64,000 nucleotides of DNA, taken from assembly GCA_014529385.2 (NCBI GenBank), contig CM043954.1, positions 93,885,247 through 93,949,246 on the forward strand. The letters run 5' to 3'. A model generated the notes under the pieces. The model worked only from the letters and a program-made list of their open reading frames with translations. It did no database searches and had not been told where the DNA came from. Positions within the stretch are counted from its first letter, which is position 1, and every line of letters begins with the position of its first letter. The DNA is from Adiantum capillus-veneris (taxonomy: Eukaryota; Streptophyta; Polypodiopsida; Polypodiales; Pteridaceae). Below, in pieces: positions 10,871 through 23,301 of this stretch. Position numbers and translations under genes: made by a program.

Positions 10871-13234
10871 TAATATCAAATGCTATACTCTTATTTACCT
10901 ATCCTCAATTGGAAATCAACAATAATTATACCTATTTTATGGTAATTTCTCTACATTACGAAGTAATGAAGGTCTCACTGCTTGATTACATAATCAATTG
11001 TGTTGACTGCATGCACAATGCTTCATCAATGTAACATAGATACTTTCATGAATTATCTAATCATATTCAAGAATTTTGTTTGACTAAAAATTGTTCTTGC
11101 AAGTAGATATTTCTTGCGAGTTTGTGCCTAGGTTGCAAGTTAGTCACTCTGGATTTGTGCCCAGATTGCAAGACAATTTAGTTGTATGGAAAACTAAAGA
11201 CACCGGGAGCTATAAACTCTCACCAAGAAAAGTGAACTCTTGGGATTGGGATATTTTAATGAAGCAGGGTTGTACGTTGTTTTTCTTCTAGAAAATATTT
11301 TTTTGGTGCTACTTTGATCATGCTTAAAGGGCTGTTTTAATAAACTTATGATGGGAATCTTAAAAAGGAATTTTGTGTATGAACAATCCTGGTAATTAGA
11401 AAACAGGCTAAAAAGTATGAGTGTGGGGTGGAAAGTGGGTCCTGGCTCAGGTTGCCAGTCAAGGATGGGTGGTCTCGATTAGTCAAGAAACTCTCCACTC
11501 CCTCTTATTAAGAGAAGAAAAATTAGAGACTTATTGTGCCAAGAGTCAAGAAGTCCCAAATATACGTGCCCCTGGAAGGTATGGGGAAATAGGTATTTGT
11601 ATTTTCTCTCTTTTTGGAAGGTGAGAATTAGGGATGTATAAAATTCTTGTATTAGCTCATGGTTTTCTTGCGAGATAGGGCTAGGAGCCCTCTTCAATGG
11701 TTCAGACTCAAGTTACTTGGTGATGAGAGACCATCCATTGGAAATCAATTTCTTCTTGACTATGTTCTCTCAAGCAATTAGGGCCTAGCGACCTGTCAGT
11801 TACCGTCCTATTGCCAAATGGATATGGTAAGGGGGTGGGGACCTCACATGCATCTAGCTTGACTTGGTGCCAACACTGTCTTTCAATGCATATGTTGTTA
11901 GAACTCCATTGCTTCCCAACATCTCCATTGATTGAAAGATGTCGATTTGAACACCTCCACTCCTTGCATCTTGAAGCACTGTGTTTAAGAACTCCCTCCA
12001 CCCATTGATTTTCCTCTACTCCCTTGGTGCTCTAGCATTTCAAAATGATGTGAGATAGGGATAGCTTGTACATTTGGGCCACAAAGAGTTTGGGGTAGAA
12101 AAGCGGGGCGAGCAGATTGGATCCCAAAGTGGGATGAAAAATGTCCCTTTGAGGACCCATTTGAGAGTGGCTTCGTGCCAACCTTGTTGTCATTTCAAAA
12201 ATTCTTTGTACTTCTGGACAAAAGAGAGGGAGAAAGTCTTCTCTTGGAAGCAAGGAGTTTTGGAGTTTGGAGCTGAAGAGCAACACAATGGATTTGGCAA
12301 AGTTGTTTGGGAGTAGCAGAGAAGTGGACGTGGCTTGGGAATTTAATTGGCTTGGTTTTTGCAGCCACCCTTTGAGTGCGGGAAGGTTTCTCAGAATTGG
12401 TGAACACTAAATGGAAGATTAGTGAAAAGAAAGCAGTAGAAATTGGTAACCATGTGTGTTGCCTTTGCAATCCAAACCCCTTGGTTAGCTTCTGCAATGA
12501 CAAAACCTCTTGGTTAGACTTTGTATGAAAACTGCTTAACCTAGCTATCGATGGTGACCAACACAGTGTATCATGGTCAAAAGTTTTGGGAATAAAATGA
12601 GAAATTTGAATTTGTCCACTACCCCTCGGTAGATTGCAGACTTCTTTCCTTGAAAATACAACTATGATGAGATCAAATAATGACCTTCAACACCTATGGA
12701 ATGAGTGTGTATTAGTTGCATCATACTCCTAAAATACCACTCCTAGAGGCATAATTAGTGATGCAACTAAGCATCAGCTTTGTTCAAGTTGGAATTGTAT
12801 TCACAACTAGGTTATAAAATCATCATATCTCTCCATGAGAGAAGAGAAAGATTCTTAACCTCCCAAAAAGGTAGTCATACTAAAGTTTCTTGGGTGTTCA
12901 AACTAGACCTATGAGGCTTTCTTAATGTATTCACTTCTTTCCATGAATGATTGGCTTGATAGCAAGGCCATACCTACATACTATCCTCATAAAGCATCAT
13001 CTATATTGATTGCACCTTGTGCATAGAGCCAATGATGTGAAGTGCCCTTTGTTGTATACATATACAACAATCACAAGCCCATCTACCAGATTCACTTCTT
13101 CTTGAATAAAGTAGCTGATGGAGTGGACTTGCTGCCATCTTATTCACATGCCATGCATGCATATAAAAATAAAAAAAATAGAATAAGAAGCCCATGGCTT
13201 CAATGACAATCTCAACTGTATGAGCTGCTGTTAA
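10871..13234. other. Gene-free spacer
   Basis: About 2.4 kb with open frames of at most about 100 codons on both strands. None has a recognisable domain or runs on into a neighbouring frame. A short near-repeat (gtgcctaggttgcaag / gtgcccagattgcaag) occurs near 11124 and 11157. I see no gene. Confidence 0.5.
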
Positions 13235-13386
13235 TGTAAGACAGGGATGACTAGAGCCTGAGAGTCCTCCACCCAACCACCCTTATATAGGCATGTCATT
13301 GGCCCTTTGCCCTAGTTGGACTCCCCGTTCCACACAGCCTAGCCCGGCCCTGCCTTATCTAGTCCGGCCTTGCCGGTGTCCTAACA
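13235..13386 (-). repeat. 3' LTR of the short-LTR gypsy element
   Basis: 152 bp, TGTAAGACAGGG on the plus strand to GTCCTAACA. It is very short for an autonomous gypsy element. A TATA-like TATATAAGGG lies on the minus strand near 13284-13293. It aligns without gaps to 18781-18932. Confidence 0.92.
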
Positions 13387-13442
13387 TTACTCCCCCCTTA
13401 AGAAGAGTTTTCGTCCTCGAAAACAAAAGTGGGAAACTTCTT

Positions 13443-16400
13443 CTAAAGAACACTAATGTTTTCCCAAGTGGCACCTTCTTCAAGTCGGTCTTTCCACTTG
13501 ATTAAGGCTTGTTGTCGTATGTGATGATGTGTATGCAACTCGTGATAATCAAGAACACGTTCAGGTTCATGCGATAAGGTAGGAGGTTCAATGTAATCAA
13601 CCAAAACTTGTTGGTCAATGACATTGTCGTCCCCATGTAACCGCTTTCGTAGACGGCTTACATGAAACACCGGATGAATGCCAGAATGTGAAGGTAGTAA
13701 TAGTTTGTAGGCACGATCACCAACTCGCTTGAGTATTTTGAAAGGCCCACAATATCGGGGAGATAATTTAGGTGTCGATCCAGTTTTCAGACTTTCTGAA
13801 TGTTCTGGCACACGTAAAAATACTTCTTCCCCTTCTTCGAAAGTAACTTGCTGACGTTTCTCATCAACGTATTTCTTATACCGATCTTGTGCTTGCGGGA
13901 CATTTTGGCGAGAGCAAGTTTCAGCATATCCATATGGTCTTGGAGAAAATGCTTAACCTGTTGGAGTTTTTTGGTTGCCAACCCCACCGTAATTGGTGAC
14001 CTAGGTTGAAACCCGTACATTAGCATGAAATGACTAAAACCTGTTGTGACATGCTTAGCATTATTGTGGGCAAACTCAAGAATAGGTAAGTATTCTTCCC
14101 AGTCTGATTGTTTTTTGCTGATGTATGCTCTTAGCATATCCTCTAGCACCCGGTTAACCCGTTCTGTTTGACCATCCATTTCTGGATGATCAGCTCTACT
14201 GAGGTTTAGTTGTGTCCCCAATCGTTTAAATACAGCTCTCCAAAAGTGGCTGTTAAACTTGGGATCACGGTCACTAACATTGTTTCTTGGCAAACCATAC
14301 AATTTGTATAGATTTTCCACAAATAACTTGGCTAGTTCTGGTATCTTAACCGTTGATTTGGTTGGAATAAACTTACATAGTTTAGTCAACCTGTCGACAA
14401 CCACCCATACTGAGTCATGACCTCGTATAGTGGTTGGTAATCCTACAATAGATACTTTCCCATTCTCCATTGGGAATCTCCAAAGGATGTAAGAGTCCTC
14501 CTGCTTTCACGCGCTCTGCTTTGTTAACTTGACATTTTTGGCAGTGCAAGACATAATCTTGAACAAAGCCATGTATACCTGGCCAGTAAAACTGTCATTG
14601 TACGAGAGCATACGTTTTTCTAATCCCCGGGTGCCCTGCACTTGGACTATCATGACATTCATAAAGAATTTGGCGCCGAATGTCTGTGTCCATCAGTACA
14701 CAAACTCTCCCCTTGTGGAGTAGGTACCCATTATTGATGGTAAAATGCTTCATCGCTGTAGTTCATCACTTGATGAAGGAGAACTAGGTGTGGAGGTTAA
14801 CTGTACATTACCGTCGTTGGAGCGAGAAGGATCCCTCTTTTGAACATGGCTCCACACTTTGGAATATGCTTCATCATGCTCATATTTTCCCTTGAGAGAA
14901 TCTAAAATTTCACTACAAAGTTCCGTGAACAAGAACGAATTAATCTCTGGAATTCTACTTAGAGCGTATGCCACTACATTGTATCGACCTTTGCAATACT
15001 TTAGCTTGGCGTCATATTCGTGAAGGATCTTGGCCCACCTGGTTTTTCGACCGTTTAAATCTGTTTGTTGTGTAAACCATTTGATGCTTTCATGGTCAAA
15101 CACAATCTCAAATTGAGCACCATACAGATAATGCCGCCATGTTTTTAAGGCCGACACTATTGCATAGAGTTCGTGTTCATAAACATAATAATTCTGTTGA
15201 GCTGCATCAAGCTTCTTGCTTTCAAATGCAATCGGCCGTTCATCTTGTAACAGGATTGCTCCAATAGCACGATACGGGCATCCGTTTCTAAAACGAATGG
15301 TTTCAAAGGATCTACAATAGCTAGTATAGGAGCTGTAGCTAATGCATCCTTGAGCGTATCAAAACTATGCTGTTGAGTGGATCCCCACTAAAAAGCTTTT
15401 CCTTTGCCTTTAAGTTGATCCATCATAGGAATAGAAATTTGAGCATAGTTGTTAACAAACCTTCGGTAAAAACCTGCAAATCCTAAAAATATATGTGATT
15501 CTTCCAGATTTTTAGGAGGAGGCCATTTTCTGATGGTATCCACTTTGGATTGATCCATGTATAGGCCATGAGCTGAAATAACATGCCCTAAATAATGAAT
15601 TTCATTTTTTAGAAAATCACATTTAGATTCCTTAGCATATAACTTGTTTGTATGTAACAACTCAAACACCTGTCTGAGATGTTGTAAGTGCTCTTCTTCA
15701 GAAGCACTATAGACTAGGATGTAAATTGAGGAAAACAATGACAAATTTGCCCAAATATAGCTTCAAGACAATTTTTGTAAAAATGCGAGCATGAGTTAGC
15801 TTATCAAATAACTCATCTACTCTTGGCAATGGGTATTTGTTCTTAACCATAACTGCATTTAAGCCCCGGTAGTCTACGCACATGCGCATACTGCCGTCCT
15901 TTTTCTTCGCTAAAAGTATAGGTGAAGCCCATGGTGAAGAACTGGGTTGTTTAAACCCTCTGCTAAGGTAGTCAGCAAGCTGACGTTCCACCTCAGCAAC
16001 CTCTGAGTAACTCATACGATAAGGTGGTTTACTAACAGGTTACAGCCTGCAGCCACGTCAATGCTATGTTGCACTGATTGTGTCGGCGGTAATCCTGGTG
16101 GCAAATCATTAGGAAATACATCTTGGAATTCCTTTAATAATTGTTATAATTGACTAGCAACATTTGCTTGTTTAGAATTAGCAATTGGTGGAATAGAGGA
16201 GAGAGAAGCATGTGGCGTTGTGGAATGTTCAACTGACTCAATGTTAGAATGAAAATGAGACAGTGAGTAACACAAGAAAAATTGATCTATTTTATTATCA
16301 GAAACGAGCTGCATAAGCTCGGCAGTACAAATTAGTGGTGATGAAGGTATATCATTTTCTCCTAATAACAACACATGTGCGCCATGGGATTCAAACATCA

Positions 16401-17982
16401 AGCTGTTGTGCTCATAGATACGCTTCAGTAATGGTCCTAGGCTATGCAACCACTCCCTACTAAGAACCACATCAGCCCTTTTCATGTTCATAACCTGAAA
16501 ATCCAAACAAGTAGGATACCCTTGTACTTCTAATGGAACAGCTCGGCATTGAGTATCCCATATTTCAGTATCATGTCCATTCATCATTGCTACCTTGTAG
16601 TGGTGGGTACTCGAAGTTTGAGGCAGTTTGAGCTTTTTCACCAATCCATAATTGATGAAATTGTGAGTAGCGCCATCATCTATCAAGATGCGCACCTTGT
16701 GCCCTTGCACATATCCATGCATACGTACTAACTCATGTGGTCCAAAGGTTTGTTGCCACATGGAAGCTATGACACAACATTCATGCACCACCTCAGTGTG
16801 TGTTACTTCCACTGTGGAGAATTTTGAGGAAGACTCAAGAGGCAGTAGTTGCACCGTGTGCGTTGCTTTCTCCTTCCCTTGAGCAGCAGATTTCCCCTTG
16901 GGACAATCCTTTTTGCCATGACCTCTCCCTAAACATTGAAAAAAATAACCTCTCTTTCTTGGCTTTATCAAAATCCTCAGGAGAAAGAGGACCTCGGACC
17001 CCTTGGGTTTTTTAGATGCATCTGAATTAGCAACTAGAAATTTTCTTTTATTGTGCCCAACTCCGTGTGTGTATTACAATGTATACTAGCAGACATGTTA
17101 CTATTATGTAATTTCTTCTTATCAGGGTCATCATGAATATGTGCTTTCACTATGGCTTCCTCAAGTGTTTTAGGGTCTTGGGTCTTGACATACTTCTTAA
17201 GCTCAGGTGTCAGACCTCGTATGAACCCTCATACTTTCTGAAAGGTATCCAAGCCTTCCAACTTGAGGATAACGTCCCGATAGTGAGAGATATATTCAAG
17301 GCGTGATGGGTATTGGCGCATGGAACTTGTGTCCCAAGCCATCCAATTCCGATCGGCCTCATTAGTAGGCAAAAATTTCCTTGCTAAACATTGCTTCAAA
17401 GGCTACCCAACTCTCTGGTATGATGTTATTCTCCTTGAGAGACATCCACCATTTGTAGGTCTTGCCTTCCAGAGTTAAGCTCGTCTGCAGAGCTCTAACT
17501 GCATCCAGAGTATGCCTTAAGGCGTGAATTCCATCCCATTTGCTGAGAAAGATGTTCACTGCATCCTTATTGCGGTCTCGGTCTTCGCCCTTAAAGACTG
17601 GTGGTCTAAAGTTCTTTAACAAGTCATCCACCTCTTTGGCAGTGAGAGTTTGCAACGTATCATGAATTGGGCCTTGCCCTTGTGTGCCAATGTGCTCATG
17701 CATGTGGGTGTCAACAGGACTCTTAGACTGCTGATGCATTAATTGAATTACTAATGTGGAAAGTTTAGTGACATTTTCATTTAAAGCTTTAAAATTTTCA
17801 TCCATGACGGTCATGCGTGTCTGAAGTGCACAAAATTCTTGAATATCGAGCAACTCATAAGTATCTTCTCCTACCATAGCGTCATGGTTACTCTGCCTGA
17901 GAGGATCCGGCCGCGGGCCATCATTGGTAGGATCAAGAGTACTTTGCTCAAAATCGAATGTCATATTGATATCCGAATCCAT
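13443..17982 (-). pseudogene. gag-pol region of the short-LTR gypsy element
   Basis: Broken polyprotein region read leftwards. The gag N-terminal part is near 17982-17360, with the capsid-like segment ending NNIIPESWVAFEAMFSKE. A zinc-knuckle-like stretch lies near 16940 and the retropepsin motif (ILIDDGATHNFI) near 16650-16690. RT spans about 16015-15390 with [13 protein letters not shown]. RNase H is near 15330-14960 and the integrase core near 14470-14000, with VSDRDPKFNS and HPEMDGQTERVNR. A chromodomain-like tail (ALIKWKDRLEEGATWE) is near 13460-13510. The order is that of a chromovirus. Many interruptions make it non-functional. Confidence 0.88.
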
Positions 17983-18780
17983 GGCTACACAGTGCGGTGA
18001 AAGAAGTACTCAAAAAATATACGTGATATTGGGAGCACTCGCAAAGTAGAGTAGCCATGCTATCTCCGTCTAAATCGATGGTAGTCCACCATATATGGAA
18101 CTCCGCAAGCTCTTGATAGTTGAATCAACTATGCTTGACGATGCTGCCAAAAATTTGTACTGCTTGAAACGTCATTGATGCCTGAATCCTCTCGGAGGAA
18201 GAAATTGCAATAGATATTCTTCCGAAACTTCAACTCCGTCAAACTTTAACTTCGCTCAACTTCTGCAATTTTTGTCATTTGGACAGTTTACCTAGAATTT
18301 GATGGCCCCTTGCCTATGCTTGTGTCGGATTTCGGCCTTGCCAACACCTTCGAACACCCTATATTCGGTATGGGGTGTATGCTTGGGTGGGCACGCCCCC
18401 TAGCTTGAGGTTTTTTTGGATGAATTGACCAAGGCCAAAGCCTTTGGGTGCCTTGTATGTGAAATAAAACGTCTGCAGTTGGCTATGGCGACCACGACAG
18501 TTCCACGAGGGAGAGGGAGAGAGAGAATTCTCCGCGCGTTGCATTTTGGGCGTCGCCCCAGCGACATAAAATGCTCCCCAAGGCAGCGCGCATCCGCCAG
18601 GCTAAGCCACACAGAGTTTGTCGGAGGTCGAGGTCGCCTCCCTCCCGGCACAAGAGGCACTTCTCACATAGTGGGACCTCATCGTCCCCCTTAGCAGGAA
18701 GCTCTTCACGCCCTCAAAGAGAGGAGCATGCAAAAAGATCCACGCCCTCTTGCCCAAAATAGACCATGCTCTGATACCAA

Positions 18781-18932
18781 TGTAAGATGGGGGTGACTAG
18801 AGCTTGACAGTCCTCTACCCAACCACCCTTATATAGGCATGGCCTTGGCCCTTTGCCCTAGTTGGACTCCCCGTTCCACACCGCCTAGCCCGGCCCTGCC
18901 TTATCTAGTCTGGCCTTGCCGGTGTCCTGACA
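18781..18932 (-). repeat. 5' LTR of the short-LTR gypsy element
   Basis: 152 bp, starting TGTAAGATGGGG and ending GTCCTGACA on the plus strand. One base separates it from the primer-site complement on its left. It differs from the 13235 copy at about eleven sites with no indels. Confidence 0.92.
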
Positions 18933-20481
18933 GTTGTGCCTTGCACGATTACACTTGCATGGATACATCATAGTGCGTCGTTGCGTAAAGTGTGAGTTTA
19001 TACCCACTTAGTGTCAAATATATGTGCCATTATCCTTGATTTGAAGTCAATGGATAGTACCTTGGCACAAAATAGAAGCCTTGCTTCTCATGAAGCCTAT
19101 CAACACACTTTGCTTTGCACAACAATGAAAATTAAAGACAGAAAAAGAAAAAAAAAAAGAAATTGGCTAACCTTGCTGCGCCTCTGAGACGAGTTACCGA
19201 TTGTTGATTCTGGCACATAGCGATGTATGATGAGAAATTTAGAGTTTTCAGTGGGGATATGCCTTGCATGCCCTTGTGGCTTGGTTCAGACAAACTCCAA
19301 TTAAAAATCAAATAGACATGTTGCCAAGTTTCCCCAAGTTCGTGTGCTAATAGCATATTCCAAACTTTGGAAAATTCTATGCAAGATGCATTGAAGTGAA
19401 GCCTTGCTTCGCACTTGAGGAGGTCACTATATATAAATTGTGTATATCGTGTGTGTTGAATGACTATTTGTAAAACTCCTTATTTGTGAATTTTTGATAA
19501 ATAAAATACACCCTTTTTCTATTCGGTCTGTAATTTTTTTTTCCAATTCCATTTTACGGTACCCTTTTATATGTGAAAATGTGAGAAAAAATAAAACCCG
19601 TTTGATCTGGCTTTCCAACAATGGGGTTGATCATGAACACATCTAACTTCATCGAGTGCAAATAACGTGCCTAGGGTCCATGCCCTAGAAAATCTAAATC
19701 TCCACTCTAGAGAGAAATATGTCTATCGATGTCTTGAATTGTCAGTACTACTGATCGGCCCTGTTGAGTACTTATGTGAGGTCCCCACCCCGCCGTCTCA
19801 AACGACGGATCTGATGGTAAACCTGGTGGCCACTAGATCTATAGCAGAGGCAAACAAAGTGGTTCAGGGTTCATTTAGCGGACGATCTCTCATCACAAAG
19901 TGAGTCGAATTCGAGCCTACTAGCAACGAGATCTAGCTCCACCTCGCAGGGGAATCATGCTTAACTTATCTAACGATCCTAAGACCCACCTTCCAAGAGG
20001 AGAGAAATCCCAAGTTCCTTTTTCCCCATGTTTCAGAGGCACGTACACTTGAGACTTTGCCGCTCTAGGGGCAATGAGTAATACTAGTGTCGATTTAAGC
20101 ACTATGGGGACGGAGAGTTCCCGATCAATCGTGACCACCCTTCTCATAGGCATTGGCAACCTGAGCCAAGCCCCCACTTTCCACCCCCACACTCACACTT
20201 CCTTGTGTGTCCTAATTACTACCACAATGTTTGTTCAACATATAAGTTCCTTGATTAGATTTCGATTCACAAGGTTCGTTAAGACAACCCTTCAATCAGT
20301 ATTGCAAAGCGGCACCAAGACAGAGTTCTAGTAAAAATTCTACTCAAACTTATTCATTAAAATTCCAATGTTCTGGAGGTACAACATCCCCCCCTCCAGC
20401 GAGAGTTTACTCCTCCCGTTGTCGCCTAGCTGCCCATACAACTAGGTATGTCCACCGCATAGAAAGCATGACATGGACATT
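18933..20481. other. Gene-free spacer, possible LTR end near 20386
   Basis: No gene. An A-rich run lies near 19141-19160. At 20381-20397 the plus strand reads acaaca followed by tccccccctcc. On the minus strand this is a purine-rich tract followed by TGTTGTACC, the arrangement of a polypurine tract and LTR start. No partner LTR or coding region was found, so this is only a hint of a solo or decayed LTR to the left of 20386. Confidence 0.35.
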
Positions 20482-20565
20482 CCCATTGCTTAACCAGCAG
20501 ACGTGGGTTCCCACCGCTTAACCAACAGGCGTGGGTAACCACCGCTTAACCAGCAGTCGTGGATT
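20482..20565. repeat. 28-bp minisatellite, three units
   Basis: Three adjacent 28-bp units at 20482-20509, 20510-20537 and 20538-20565 share GCTTAACCA-CAG-CGTGG. The units differ from each other at a few positions each. They are contiguous, with no spacers, so this is not a CRISPR-like array. Confidence 0.92.
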
Positions 20566-21812
20566 CAAGAGCCCTTAACCAGGAACTCTGCCCCCTGTGA
20601 GATCAGTAGGGGGATCAGGACTAGTTCAACATTGGAAATAGAATGAACATGCCGAGCTAAATTTTCCCTAGCAGACATTCTTTCCTATTGCAAACAGTAT
20701 ATCCATCAATCATTCTTTCCTACTTTAGATTTAATATACAAATGAATTCGAATGCCGATGTTTCCGTTGGATTTCTCCAACTTGTTTGGGGATGTGCAAT
20801 GTTAAATTAAACAACTTGAATAAAATTGCGACCTACCTCTTCCATTTCTTCGTGAATGGCCCGTGAGATGGCCGGTGCTTGTTCGTCCATGGGAGTTTTT
20901 CCTTTTCCGTTCACAGTGCTCGTTCTCGCCTCGCGGTCGTGGGCACCACCGAAGCGAGTTCTCTTAACCGGGACCATTTTATACTCACTACTTTAAATGA
21001 TAACTTGGAGAAAAGAGCTAATGTCCGAGAGCATCATAACAATCCAAATGATAGATTAGAGTCATTGAACAATCCCCCTTATACAAGAGGGTTAGATTTT
21101 TCCTTCGAGACATAGTAAACTTATTGATAATACTTTACTTGTCTTATGGGAACCGGCTCTAAAGTTAATCACTTGGCTTAAATGATTAAGAATTTCAGAA
21201 TTTTTATTAATTAAATTACAAGAGAGATAAATTAAGCAAGCTCAATCACTTTCCTAGTGCAATTAGAAAGATGCAGAATTATCGCATGCATAGGAGAGAG
21301 AAAATTCTCTTCTTAGTGGCTTAATGATGGATTAATTTTGCCTTAATCACATCTTAATGTATGGGAAAATTGAGTCTAACTTAGTTACAACAGTATTGAG
21401 TGGTAAAAGAAAGAATTTCATCAAATCTACATCATTACTGGCTTGTCAAATAATTACTATGCTGCCTAGAGAGAGAAATCTCCTTTAATCTAGTATTAAT
21501 CATTGATTAAGAATGATGAATGGCTGCATAATTAGCTATTTGGATGATGATTATGTAACAGAGTATAGCTATGGAGATTTAGAGAGCAGCTATTGGGAAT
21601 TATAGCTAGGATTAAAGCATAGTAGACGAGGAATTAAGAGAATGATGAAGAGAATTACAGAAGAGAATAAATTAAATCATGATTACCGTGATTAGGGGCT
21701 GAAATCTTCTCGAATTTATGATCCAATGGAGTTCTCCGGATGAGAATCGGGCAGCACTTCCCTCCTTTGCTTCTTCTCCAAAAACTATGTGTGCCGGCAG
21801 CACCTCCCCAAG
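20566..21812. other. Gene-free spacer
   Basis: A short GC-richer segment near 20850-20960 is followed by AT-rich sequence with many GAGAGA words. Open frames are under 80 codons and unrecognised. Confidence 0.5.
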
Positions 21813-21911
21813 GTGTGTGTGTAAGTGTGTGTATGTGTACTGAGTGGGTGTGTGAGCATGTGTGTGTGTATTGGGTGTGTGTGTGAGAGCATGTGTGTCT
21901 GTGTGTGTGTT
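21813..21911. repeat. Imperfect (GT)n microsatellite
   Basis: About 100 bases of GT-rich repeats interrupted by GAGCATG, ACTGAG and similar words. A TATA-like box on the minus strand (complement of ctttaaatagg, about 21919-21929) lies just to the right. This resembles the arrangement inside the long LTRs at 38.7 and 46 kb, but I could not align the two. Confidence 0.85.
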
Positions 21912-23259
21912 AGCACACCTTTAAATAGGCTCCTCAAGGCTGAAAATCGAACCTAGCTGCTATAAGCATCTGAGTGAGCACTCACTCCATGCATTGGCAA
22001 GTCTAGTTACCTTCCCACCAAGTGTCCAATTAGCTAGTCTAACTGGCTCTCACACCCACTCCCTAGCTTGGAAACTCTCCTACAACTCCCACAAGGCAAG
22101 AGGGCGCCCCCTAGCTGCTAAAGCTGGCTCAGAGTGGCCTGGAACCTGCTCCCACACAGCCTCGAGCCCCGGTGCCTCCCCGCACAACCTTATGAAATTT
22201 TGGTTTTAGGCTAAAACGGCCCATACGAGTTGGAATTTAATGCCGTAAATTGGTATACTAAGCTCTAACTAAGGCGTACTGGTCCGAGTACCTGCCATAT
22301 TTAGCAGCCCCCGGGGGTCCGAAAATGCATTTTTTTTCAAATTCGGGGTACGGGTGCAGTTTTTCGAGACGGTCAAAACTAAACGGGTCGGGTGACCAAA
22401 AACTTACTATTTTTGGAAATTCTTCACAAAAGTTATTTTAATTCACTTTTGGAAGCTTTATGACATTCTAAAAATCATGGCATCGACAGATTTTGGAAAA
22501 CTGCAAAAAATAGTAACTTTTTTCTATTATGATTGTTTCATGGTACTATGGTGTTCTTTTAGCTTGGGGTCGAAGACCTTACAACTTATATCTTACAAGC
22601 CAACAAGACTTGCTTATAGCTTCTTTACTACAACTAGACAACTTACAAAGTGCTGCCTTTGATTCTTGACCGCTTTGGAGCAAGATCCTTTGCATGTGCT
22701 TGAATAATGAGTCAAACAAAATGAAAGCTATTGCGTACCTTTTGAAGTACTCGCATCGACTTTCCTTTTCGTACTTGTTTGTTTTGATTTGAGAATTCCC
22801 TGCATGCTATTGAGACCACTATGAAACCAGGAACACTTTAACACTTTGAAATTTTTTTCAATACACACCTGTTTTTGAATGTCCTTTGCTTGTCGCAACT
22901 TTGTAAATAAAAAACAATTGGTTGGCCATGCCGAATATCTTTGCCTTACATGCCACAGGCCTTGCCTGTATCAACATGCCATAGGAATTTCATGAACCTA
23001 ATGAGCATGGTGTTATTTGAATTTTTGCCAAAATGCCTTGCACTTCTTGTTACTTCAATTTGGCTCATAGCCGTGCCGATTTGTCCTACTAATTCTCAGG
23101 ACTTGCTATAGAGCTTCAAGTGCTTCTTGCCAATCCCTTTAGCATGTGATGTAATGGTCTTTGCATGGCCATTGCATACCGCCTTTGCATGGTCGTCAAC
23201 ACTTGTAGGCATGCTACTATGTTCTCCGCTGTTGCCCTGCATTGTGGAAAAACCTCATA

Positions 23260-23261
<2 letters not shown>
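21912..23261. other. Gene-free spacer
   Basis: No recognisable gene. The stretch 22310-22500, with runs such as gcccccgggggtcc and gacggtcaaaactaaacggg, resembles repeat-derived sequence, but no ends were found. Confidence 0.45.

Positions 23262-23300
<39 letters not shown>
23262..23300. repeat. G39 homopolymer
   Basis: Thirty-nine consecutive G bases on the plus strand. Such a length is rare in nuclear DNA and hard to sequence, so the exact count is uncertain. Confidence 0.9.

Positions 23301-23301
<1 letters not shown>

Larger units (their letters stand above)
13235..18932 (-). mobile_element. Ty3/gypsy element with 152-bp LTRs, decayed
   Basis: A complete-length 5.7-kb element on the minus strand with 152-bp LTRs at both ends. 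The primer site complement (gctctgatacca, 18768-18779) lies inside the right LTR. A purine-rich tract (complement of ttactccccccttaa, 13387-13401) lies inside the left LTR. Domains in order are gag, zinc knuckle, protease, RT, RNase H, integrase and a chromodomain-like tail. Hand alignment of the LTRs gives about 11 differences in 152 bp (about 7 percent). At ordinary plant rates this means a few to ten million years. The coding region is broken in many places, roughly five or more. No clean target duplication is visible: the flanks are gttaa on the left and gttgt on the right. Confidence 0.92.

Noticed and set aside
13230-18937. Target duplication around the 152-bp-LTR element
   Set aside because: The flanks gttaa and gttgt share only their first three bases. 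I do not call a duplication.
19740-20230. Possible rRNA-like or tRNA-like segment because of GC-richer, structured-looking text
   Set aside because: I could not match any conserved rRNA stretch or build a cloverleaf with a TTCGA loop.
20482-20565. CRISPR-like short repeats
   Set aside because: The units are contiguous without unique spacers, and the context is eukaryotic retroelement DNA.
21813-21930. A third copy of the 1.6-kb chromovirus LTR
   Set aside because: The GT run, nearby AT-rich TATA-like box and GCTGCTA words are similar in layout only. I could not find continuous matching sequence.
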